64,000 nucleotides of DNA from Rhizophagus clarus (Eukaryota; Glomeromycota; Glomeromycetes; Glomerales; Glomeraceae). Where the stretch lies: the NCBI GenBank assembly GCA_015698045.1, contig BLAL01000197.1:186001-250000 (forward strand). The letters run 5' to 3'. Below, piece by piece: positions 51,044 through 62,000 of this stretch (the stretch's first letter is position 1; each line of letters starts with the position of its first letter). The notes below the pieces were generated by a model that did no database searches, was not told the origin of the DNA, and worked only from the letters and a program-made list of their open reading frames with translations. A program made the position numbers and the translations under genes.

Positions 51044-51959
51044 ATCAGCGAAATTATGATTAATTTATTCATTTAAAATACTCATTTTACAAAATAAGCG
51101 AAATGAAAGTAATCACGTATAATTGATAATCAGATGTTTTAATAGATCTAGTATCAGTTGCAACATGTTATTGAAAGAAAGGATATTATATTACGAAAAG
51201 TATAAATCACACCAGTGATGTTCAACATCACAATTATATATGTGTTTTTTAAAATGCTGCATTATTTTTTTTATTCTATATTATTAGTAGTTTAGTTAAA
51301 ATTATTTCATTAATTAATAATTTTAATTGACATTGCAGGTAAATCATTTGATCGATTACAAAATATTGGAAATTTTGACATTAAATGTGATTTAGTAGGA
51401 TTACTAGTACTGTAATAACACAACTGCAAAACAATAATTCTTTCAAACATATAAAAATTTTAATATCTGTGTAAGCGTTTCACTATCGGTGACTTCGAAT
51501 TATACAAATTATAATGAACAAGCAATACGTCCATTTTATACGATGAGTCTTTCTAGTATTCAATCACAAAGTATTTTAACGGAGCGTGTAACAGTTATTT
51601 CCTGAATAGTTATCGGTGGTTATTTATCTAACATTGGTATTAGAAAATGGAAATAAAAATTACGTGATCATAGAAAATTCTGAACATTTGTTCAAAGATA
51701 TCATATGGTCAATGTAATCAGTGGCAAACGTTAAGTTAGTTAAATTGTTTAGTTAAAAAGTCATATATTATATATTTTATTTTTATATCGTTTATTAATT
51801 ACTGATACAAAAAATAAGTGCTGCGAAATTTGATATAATAGTTCTGCTCATTCTCAAAAAATAAATAATAAAATACATTTAATGTTATGCCAACATATAA
51901 ATTACACTTTGATCGCATGTTCATAGAAATCCATGACGACGTAGTATTTTGCAGCTTCA
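51044..51959. other. Mostly non-coding; possible coding traces
   Basis: Two weak coding-like stretches on the plus strand (about 51338-51420 and 51470-51600, with SNYTNYNEQAIRPFYTMSLS). Family not recognised; they may be remnants of a membrane or secreted protein. Confidence 0.3.
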
Positions 51960-51989
51960 TTACCGTTATTATTCGTTTCGGTAACACCA

Positions 51990-52945
51990 TTAACATCCTT
52001 TTCTTCCTCTTCTAAGATGCTTAATTTGCATCCTTATTATTTTCTCAAATTTTTTGAGATGTTTCGGCCTATCCTGTTTTATGAATATGAAGCGTGACAC
52101 GAACCCAAACGAGTCCGCCTTGTTACTACCAAAGAGAAAGTCAATAATTCCTGAGATTCCAAAGTAGCTACCTATGTCATTAGAGAAATCGGCTAGTTTG
52201 AAGGATGGTTCTTCAACATGTATTACGACATTATTCAGCGCTTCGATCATAATTCTCAATTCATTCAATATCATTTCCGATTTCAAAAAACGTTTCGAGA
52301 AGAGCTGAAAACTTCGATATATGCAATCTCCATCTGACTAGTCTCTGTATATTTAAGAAGGCTATTAGTCCTAAAGGGATGGACAAGAGGTATAGAAGAG
52401 AAACAACTACTGATAGAATTCCTATATCATTAAATACTGTATTTCCTTGTTGATGGTCCCAATCTACATTGATTGTGTCGCCAATGTAAATAATATCAGC
52501 ACTATTGCCTTAAAAGTTACATCATATCTTCCTCCAAATTTATCCTTTGGCTTTGAGGATAAGTTACCATCAAAAAAGTAGCAATTATTTACATCTCTTG
52601 GCTTCGTAATAAATGCTGCTGGAGTTAAAACATATTTAGTACTACTATTATTATTGATATAGTTTGCAGTATTCGAACTGAAATCCACTGTCTCCTTGTC
52701 ACAGATAACTTAGGAGGGTCATGAATCATTTTATTGACATCATATATAATGAGTCCCACAAAACCGGCGACCAGGAACAAGAAAATTAATCGTCTTAATT
52801 AGAATGCTCAGATATTGCCACCAATGAAATAATATTTGCGAAGGTGGGGGGATATTGAAAGGTTCATACAAGGAATATGAGGAGCATGATGGTTGCAAAA
52901 GTCGCATTGATACCATATAACAGCTTATCTTTAGTTTCAGATCAT
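51990..52945 (-). pseudogene. Multi-pass membrane protein pseudogene, family not recognised
   Basis: Minus-strand text reads through several frames: an N-terminal hydrophobic part (about 52945-52740, with FLVAGFVGLIIYDVNKMIHD); a lumenal part (ANYINNNSSTKY, PRDVNNCYFFDG, DKFGGRYDVTF) at about 52690-52480; a membrane span at about 52420-52350 (VVVSLLYLLSIPLGLIAFL); and a C-terminal part (EPSFKLADFSNDIGSYFGIS, FLFGSNKADSFGF) ending in a basic tail near 51990. At least three frame shifts or stops separate these parts, so no full product is possible. The layout suggests a surface or endomembrane protein. Confidence 0.55.
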
Positions 52946-53229
52946 GCGTCCATTTGATTAACCTTAAAATCTTTTTTGGGATAAAACTTTTCGCAAATAG
53001 CTTATTTAAATGTTATATTGGCTGTTTTCTCTCTTTAGTGCTTATTGAAATTGACGCATTTCAATCATTTTTTTTAGCCATAATATATTTGTTTACTATA
53101 AAAACCAAATGTACAATATATGTTGTGTGTACTTTCCCAATAATCTTTTCATGCATGAAAATGGGAAATACACGAAAGAAAAAAGAATCATAAGATTATT
53201 ATCTCATAAGGAAAGTTATTTTTGCATAT

Positions 53230-53520
53230 TCAAAGTAACATAGCAGTAATAGATTCAAGACGTGTGTCTTATACCTGTACACTTATTCGTACACAAGATA
53301 TAATACTATGAGAGGAAATCCCGATTCCCGAAGATAGTCAAGTAGATAGCCATTGTAAATCCTATTTTCCGCAAGATTTTATGTGCGGAGGATTAATAGC
53401 GTTAAATATTACCCTTACTTTGTTAACTATTGGAACTTATAGGGAGGGCAGCACATTATTCGAAAATAAAACAATTAAGTTTTCCTTCGTCGGTGATGGG
53501 AATCTATAGAGATCCAACGT
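53230..53520 (+). pseudogene. Unrecognised coding relic
   Basis: Coding-like plus-strand text (SQVDSHCKSYFPQDFMCGG, LTLLTIGTYREGS) with an interrupted frame. It may belong with the fragments near 51.4-51.6 kb. No family recognised. Confidence 0.3.
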
Positions 53521-54033
53521 AGCGTGACAATATTTTAAACTATTTATTACGTAAATTGTTTAAATTTTTTTTGTAATAACACTGAAACGGCTTTTTTAGC
53601 AACAGTATTAAATTAATGATTTTGGCTTTACCATTAATTCAAATAAACTTTCATTTAGTAAGGCCTTCACTTTTAATTGCTGTATTTATTAATACGTACA
53701 AGAAAAAATTAAAGTGTTAAAAGATTTGTTGTTGAAATACCTGAAAATTATATGGAAATATATGACTAAATAATAATTATTTTTGAACTAATCATATTTA
53801 GTCTGGAATGTGATTTAATTAAAAAGTAGTGTGAGACAGAATTGTCACTCGTCAGTGCTGACCAACATTTTTAAATGAACTTGGTCATCAATGAAATAAA
53901 TGATTTCTTAAGTAAGGTAAGCAATGTAACATCCTGTTTTAATATACAGTGAATAGTGCGTGACATAATTTTAGATCCTACAAGAACGTGCAATACAACT
54001 CTTTCCAAATATAGACATTTTTATAAAATTCAC
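53521..54033. other. Intergenic, no gene seen
   Basis: AT-rich; nothing recognisable. Confidence 0.4.
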
Positions 54034-54475
54034 TATGTCTATTAGTATAGAGTTTAAGGTTACCGGGATTTAAATGAATGGATTAATTGGATGAAAAAGC
54101 TATCATGAAAAAAATATTTTAAATACTATAAGTTTAAACATTTTAGTAATATTCGAGAAGTAAGTTCCAGTTGCTTCGGAAAGTTTGTCGCGCCAATTGT
54201 AATAAAATTTTTGCGTTAAAATCCCTTTTAATTTCAATAATGTCATAGTTAAGGAAATTGTTAACGAGATAATTATATGTTATTATATTTTATAATTTTT
54301 ATTACCTATTTATAATTAATTAAAACCCGATTTAATAGAAGTTCAAAATAATAACCATACGACATTTATAGTTTATCTATGGAAATCCTATAAAGTCTAA
54401 GAGAAAAACTTATTCCTAATACATCTGGAGAATATATAAAGATTTTTATACAAGTAAATTACTAATAAAAAAAGA
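54034..54475 (+). pseudogene. Kinase-gene relic with internal deletion
   Basis: Text from 54034 to about 54268 matches exon 1 of the kinase-Sel1 family (KKYFKYYKFKHFSNIREV, then IVNE) with frame breaks and a damaged splice donor. About 54340-54455 matches the end of the family's exon 4 (SLREKLIPNTSGEYIKIFIQ). Everything between these, including the catalytic loop, is missing. Dead remnant of a fifth family member. Confidence 0.75.
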
Positions 54476-55349
54476 AAGATTTACTCTGTATTATACGAAA
54501 ATTATTTAAATTTGGAAATTAAATGATGAATATGGCATGTAGCCAAATCACTTTTGATTTTACATAAAAGTCATAGTCGGTGGCACAGTAATTTACTCCT
54601 TTGTGTTTGCCCATAGCTTAAATATTGTTTATGGGAAATTCCTATTTTATCAATATACGATTATACATTAAATCCACCAATCACAAGAAATCCATGATAT
54701 TATAAATATTTTATTAATATTTTTGTTTCTACTCGACGGATTATATAATAAAATTATATATTTGTCTATAAAAGTGATAGATTCGTGTCAGAAAGACCCT
54801 CATTTTAATTGTTAATCTTGTGCGTAGTTTAACTATCGTGTGAACTAATTTAACAATGCTGCTTTATGCTAATCATCAATAGAAATATTTTTTTTTTTTT
54901 ACTTCAAAATCATGTCAGAAAAGGTACATAATGGTGCATAAAAATTTATACGTTACTTCTTTTTTAACGCATCACATAATTTAAATACAAATATATGTTC
55001 GTCAATTATTATTTCTAAGCATGGATATTTGGTAGTTTTTTCTCCTACTTGGTGCAATCAAAAAATAATTTATGTCAAAATAAATATAGCTAAAATAGGT
55101 CATTTTGTGGTATCAATGGATCGTTAAATATAATGTGAACATCCATAAATACATTAACAGCTTTGTTTTTATTGTAAAAAATTTCTATTTTAATAATATT
55201 TAATATTTTAATAGTTATATTTTTTATTCGATTAATATATAATTAAATTGATTACATTGATATTTTAAATTAAATTATTGATTTGTTTTGACCTATGTAA
55301 ACTAAATTTGTTTTTTTTGTATCTGATCATCTTCAAAATGAGATTTAAC
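54476..55349. other. Intergenic, no gene seen
   Basis: AT-rich; nothing recognisable. Confidence 0.4.
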
Positions 55350-55643
55350 TAGGAATGGCAACGGTCGGTCACGGTCGGTCATAACCGGTTAAGGACCTTT
55401 GACCGACCGACCGTTTGGCCGACCATTTTTTTCTTTTTAACGAATTTAATCAAGACAAAACGTTAAAAAGTGTTTTTATTAGTGAATTTAACCAAAAAAA
55501 AAACTTTTTTATTCATTAAATTCGTTAAAAGAAATGTCAAATGAATAAGGTTGGCTAAATGATCGGTCAAAACGGTCGGTTAAACGGTCGGTCAGAATCC
55601 TTTGACCGACCGATATCGATAACCGTGACCGTTGCCATCACTA
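55350..55643. mobile_element. Miniature hAT-like element (294 bp), second good copy
   Basis: Same family as the 22.0 kb element: starts TAGGAATGGCAACGG, ends CCGTTGCCATCACTA, with the same core words (AACGAATTTAATCAAGACAA). Flanking 8-base repeats GATTTAAC (55342-55349) and GACTTAAC (55644-55651) differ by one base. No transposase. Confidence 0.88.
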
Positions 55644-55651
55644 GACTTAAC

Positions 55652-56083
55652 GAAAAAAAAGTTAGTTAAAAATAAAATAATCATTGATATTCAAAAACCG
55701 CTTTTATCATACTAGGAAATGTGAAACCTATTGTTAAATCTATTAATGGGTGATCGCAAGGAGGGCTCAAACATTTCTGGCCCTCCCTTTACGCCTACTT
55801 AACCTACTTAACTACTTTTAGTAGATTTTTTGTTGATTGTGATCAGTTGATCAACATCATTTTGCATAAATACTACCTAACAATAGTATACTGGATCTAC
55901 GTAAAAAGAGGCGTTATTAAAGAAAAATTCCATATCTTTAAGAAATTTGACGTAAATATATAGTAATGACTCACAGCAATAATAAAGGTAAAAAGCATAT
56001 AACATAATTATTTAATAGGAAGAAAATATTATTCAAAAATTTTTAAGCTAAATTTAACAATATAATAAAATCAGTTTTAAGTA
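55652..56083. promoter_or_regulatory. Upstream region of the micro-exon kinase gene
   Basis: About 430 bases before the proposed start codon. AT-rich except around 55760-55800. It presumably holds the promoter; no site can be named. Confidence 0.35.
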
Positions 56084-59000
56084 ATGCCGAGGAATCTGAA
56101 GGTAAAATATACTAAATTTACAAATAATTTTGTTTAATAATTACGTTATTTAAATATTATTATATTTAATATAAGCATTCACATGCAATTTAATTAATTT
56201 AGCTCGTAAGTTAATGGATTGTCTTCATTATAATTCTTATAATTTAAATAATAATGGTTCATTGTTATTGTATATAAAAACTTTAATAATTAATAACACT
56301 CTAGTTAGTAAGTTATCAGCTACTTTTTTTTTCACTTAATTTATATGCTATACAATTAACTAAATTCTTTGTTTAAAATAACTATTTAAATAATTAATGA
56401 TATTATTAGATGGTAAGTTACAGTATTTACTATATAATTGCATAATATTCATATGTACTGTAATTCAAACTAATTATATTTTTAAATGCGTAATTAGATT
56501 GTAAGTATTTTTTTATTTTACAGTATATATTTTAGTGCTAACATTTGCATCTAATTAATTTATAAATATATACTATAGGGTGTAAGTTATATGCTATCTA
56601 TATCTTGTCATTTATTGATTAAATTACCAAATTCTTTAATTAAAAATTATTCAATAATATAGGGAGTAAGTTATTTATTTAATTCTATTATTACAATATT
56701 TATATATTATTTATATATAATTTAAAATAACCAAATTCTTTATTTAAAAAATTATTTGATAATTTAGGGTGTAAGTTATTTATTTAATTCTATTATTACA
56801 TATTTATATATTATTTATATATAATTTAAAATAACTAAATTCTTTATTTAAAAAATTATTCAATAATATAGGGTGTAAGTTATTTATTTAATTCTATTAT
56901 TACATATTTATATAATATTTACATATAATTTAAACTAACTAAATTCTTTATTTAAAAAATTATTCAATAATATAGGGTGTAAGTTATTTATTTAATTCTA
57001 TTATTACATATTTATATAATATTTACATATAATTTAAACTAACTAAATTCTTTATTTAAAAAATTATTCAATAATATAGTTCGTAAGTTATTTATTTAAT
57101 TCTATTATTACATATTTATATAATATTTACATATAATTTAAACTAACTAAATTCTTTATTTAAAAAATTATTTGATAATTTATTTAGCTGGTAAGTTATA
57201 AGTTATTTTTTTAATTCTATTATTACATATTTATATAATATTTACATATAATTTAAACTAACTAAATTCTTTATTTAAAAAATTATTCAATAATATAGTT
57301 CGTAAGTTATTTATTTAATTCTATTATTCATATTTATATAATATTTACATATAATTTAAACTAACTAAATTCTTTATTTAAAAAATTATTTGATAATTTA
57401 TTTAGCTGGTAAGTTATAAGTTATTTTTTTAATTCTATTATTACATATTTATATAATATTTACATATAATTTAAACTAACTAAATTCTTTATTTAAAAAA
57501 TTATTCAATAATATAGGGTGTAAGTTATTTATTTAATTCTATTATTACATATTTATATAATATTTACATATAATTTAAACTAACTAAATTCTTTATTTAA
57601 AAAATTATTCAATAATATAGTTCGTAAGTTATTTATTTAATTCTATTATTCATATTTATATAATATTTACATATAATTTAAACTAACTAAATTCTTTATT
57701 TAAAAAATTATTTGATAATTTATTTAGCTGGTAAGTTATAAGTTATTTTTTTAATTCTATTATTACATATTTATATAATATTTACATATAATTTAAACTA
57801 ACTAAATTCTTTATTTAAAAAATTATTCAATAATATAGGGAGTAAGTTATTTATTTAATTTTATTATTACATATTTATATAATATTTACATATAATTTAA
57901 ACTAACTAAATTCTTTATTTAAAAAATTATTCAATAATATAGTTCGTAAGTTATTTATTTAATTCTATTATTACATATTTATATAATATTTACATATAAT
58001 TTAAACTAACTAAATTCTTTATTTAAAAAATTATTCAATAATATAGGGTGTAAGTTATTTATTTAATTCTATTATTACATATTTATATAATATTTACATA
58101 TAATTTAAACTAACTAAATTCTTTATTTAAAAAATTATTCAATAATATAGTTCGTAAGTTATTTATTTAATTCTATTATTCATATTTATATAATATTTAC
58201 ATATAATTTAAACTAACTAAATTCTTTATTTAAAAAATTATTTGATAATTTATTTAGCTGGTAAGTTATAAGTTATTTTTTTAATTCTATTATTACATAT
58301 TTATATAATATTTACATATAATTTAAACTAACTAAATTCTTTATTTAAAAAATTATTCAATAATATAGGGTGTAAGTTATTTATTTAATTCTATTATTAC
58401 ATATTTATATAATATTTACATATAATTTAAACTAACTAAATTCTTTATTTAAAAAATTATTTGATAATTTATTTAGCTGGTAAGTTATAAGTTATTTTTT
58501 TAATTCTATTATTACATATTTATATAATATTTACATATAATTTAAACTAACTAAATTCTTTATTTAAAAAATTATTCAATAATATAGGGTGTAAGTTATT
58601 TATTTAATTCTATTATTACATATTTATATAATATTTACATATAATTTAAACTAACTAAATTCTTTATTTAAAAAATTATTCAATAATATAGTTCGTAAGT
58701 TATTTATTTAATTCTATTATTCATATTTATATAATATTTACATATAATTTAAACTAACTAAATTCTTTATTTAAAAAATTATTCAATAATATAGGGTGTA
58801 AGTTATTTATTTAATTCTATTATTACATATTTATATAATATTTACATATAATTTAAACTAACTAAATTCTTTATTTAAAAAATTATTTGATAATTTATTT
58901 AGCTGGTAAGTTATAAGTTATTTTTTTAATTCTATTATTACATATTTATATAATATTTACATATAATTTAAACTAATTAAATTCTTTATTTAAAAAATTA

Positions 59001-62000
59001 TTCAATAATATAGATCGTAAGTTATTTATTTAATTCTATTATTACATATTTATATAATATTTACATATAATTTAAACTAACTAAATTCTTTATTTAAAAA
59101 ATTATTTGATAATTTATTTAGCTGGTAAGTTATAAGTTATTTTTTTAATTCTATTATTACATACTTATATAATATTTACATATAATTTAAACTAACTAAA
59201 TTCTTTATTTAAAAAATTATTCAATAATATAGTTCGTAAGTTATTTATTTAATTCTATTATTACATATTTATATAATATTTACATATAATTTAAACTAAC
59301 TAAATTCTTTATTTAAAAAATTATTCAATAATATAGGGTGTAAGTTATTTATTTAATTCTATTATTACATATTTATATAATATTTACATATAATTTAAAC
59401 TAACTAAATTCTTTATTTAAAAAATTATTCAATAATATAGGGAGTAAGTTATTTATTTAATTCTATTATTACATATTTATATAATATTTACATATAATTT
59501 AAACTAACTAAATTCTTTATTTAAAAAATTATTCAATAATATAGATCGTAAGTTATTTATTTAATTCTATTATTACATATTTATATAATATTTACATATA
59601 ATTTAAACTAACTAAATTCTTTATTTAAAAAATTATTTGATAATTTATTTAGCTGGTAAGTTATAAGTTATTTTTTTAATTCTATTATTACATATTTATA
59701 TAATATTTACATATAATTTAAACTAACTAAATTCTTTATTTAAAAAATTATTCAATAATATAGGGTGTAAGTTATTTATTTAATTCTATTATTACATATT
59801 TATATAATATTTACATATAATTTAAACTAACTAAATTCTTTATTTAAAAAATTATTTGATAATTTATTTAGCTGGTAAGTTATAAGTTATTTTTTTAATT
59901 CTATTATTACATATTTATATAATATTTACATATAATTTAAACTAATTAAATTCTTTATTTAAAAAATTATTCAATAATATAGATCGTAAGTTATTTATTT
60001 AATTCTATTATTACATATTTATATAATATTTACATATAATTTAAACTAATTAAATTCTTTATTTAAAAAATTATTCAATAATATAGATCGTAAGTTATTT
60101 ATTTAATTCTATTATTACATATTTATATAATATTTACATATAATTTAAACTAACTAAATTCTTTATTTAAAAAATTATTTGATAATTTATTTAGCTGGTA
60201 AGTTATAAGTTATTTTTTTAATTCTATTATTACATATTTATATAATATTTACATATAATTTAAACTAACTAAATTCTTTATTTAAAAAATTATTCAATAA
60301 TATAGGGTGTAAGTTATTTATTTAATTCTATTATTACATATTTATATAATATTTACATATAATTTAAACTAACTAAATTCTTTATTTAAAAAATTATTTG
60401 ATAATTTATTTAGCTGGTAAGTTATAAGTTATTTTTTTAATTCTATTATTACATATTTATATAATATTTACATATAATTTAAACTAATTAAATTCTTTAT
60501 TTAAAAAATTATTCAATAATATAGATCGTAAGTTATTTATTTAATTCTATTATTACATATTTATATAATATTTACATATAATTTAAACTAATTAAATTCT
60601 TTATTTAAAAAATTATTCAATAATATAGATCGTAAGTTATTTATTTAATTCTATTATTACATATTTATATAATATTTACATATAATTTAAACTAACTAAA
60701 TTCTTTATTTAAAAAATTATTTGATAATTTATTTAGCTGGTAAGTTATAAGTTATTTTTTTAATTCTATTATTACATATTTATATAATATTTACATATAA
60801 TTCAAATTAACTAAATTCTTTATTTAAAAAATTATTCAATAATATAGTTCGTAAGTTATTTATTTAATTCTATTATTACATATTTATATAATATTTACAT
60901 ATAATTTAAACTAACTAAATTCTTTATTTAAAAAATTATTCAATAATATAGGGAGTAAGTTATTTATTTAATTCTATTATTACATATTTATATAATATTT
61001 ACATATAATTTAAACTAACTAAATTCTTTATTTAAAAAATTATTTGATAATTTATTTAGCTGGTAAGTTATAAGTTATTTTTTTAATTCTATTATTACAT
61101 ATTTATATAATATTTACATATAAGTTAAACTAACTAAATTCTTTATTTAAAAAATTATTCAATAATATAGTTCGTAAGTTATTTATTTAATTCTATTATT
61201 CATATTTGTATAATATTTACATATAATTTAAACTAACTAAATTCTTTATTTAAAAAATTATTCAATAATATAGGGAGTAAGTTATTTATTTAATTCTATT
61301 ATTACATATTTATATAATATTTACATATAAGTTAAACTAACTAAATTCTTTATTTAAAAAATTATTCAATAATATAGGGAGTAAGTTATTTATTTAATTC
61401 TATTATTACATATTTATATAATATTTACATATAATTTAAACTAACTAAATTCTTTATTTAAAAAATTATTTGATAATTTATTTAGCTGGTAAGTTATAAG
61501 TTATTTTTTTAATTCTATTATTACATATTTATATAATATTTACATATAAGTTAAACTAACTAAATTCTTTATTTAAAAAATTATTCAATAATATAGTTCG
61601 TAAGTTATTTATTTAATTCTATTATTCATATTTATATAATATTTACATATAATTTAAACTAACTAAATTCTTCATTTAAAAAATTATTTGATAATTTATT
61701 TAGCTGGTAAGTTATAAGTTATTTTTTTAATTCTGTTATTACATATTTATATAATATTTACATATAATTTAAACTAACTAAATTCTTTATTAAAAAATTA
61801 TTTGGTAACTTTAGATCCTTGTAAGTTATTGTTTATTGTCATATTTATATAATATTTATTTACCATTTAATTAACCAAATTCGGTCTTTATTTAAAAATA
61901 CCATCTGTTGTTTTAGTTGGTAATTATAAAATATAGACCATACTATAAATATACTTGACAAAACTAAAATTTGTATTTATTAAATTTATTAAATTTTTAA

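Noticed and set aside
52954-53193. Hydrophobic plus-strand frame of 79 codons
   Set aside because: AT-rich codons give hydrophobic residues by chance; it has no family words and lies beside a pseudogene on the other strand.
56203-61919. CRISPR array
   Set aside because: Units are over 100 bases, nearly identical throughout, and separated by three bases instead of unique spacers; the context is a eukaryotic genome.
56203-61919. Ordinary AT-rich satellite with no further meaning
   Set aside because: The edge units are unrelated in sequence yet keep GTAAGT, TAG and the three-base spacing, and the array leads into a kinase gene lacking its own start. A satellite origin is still possible and is stated as the alternative.
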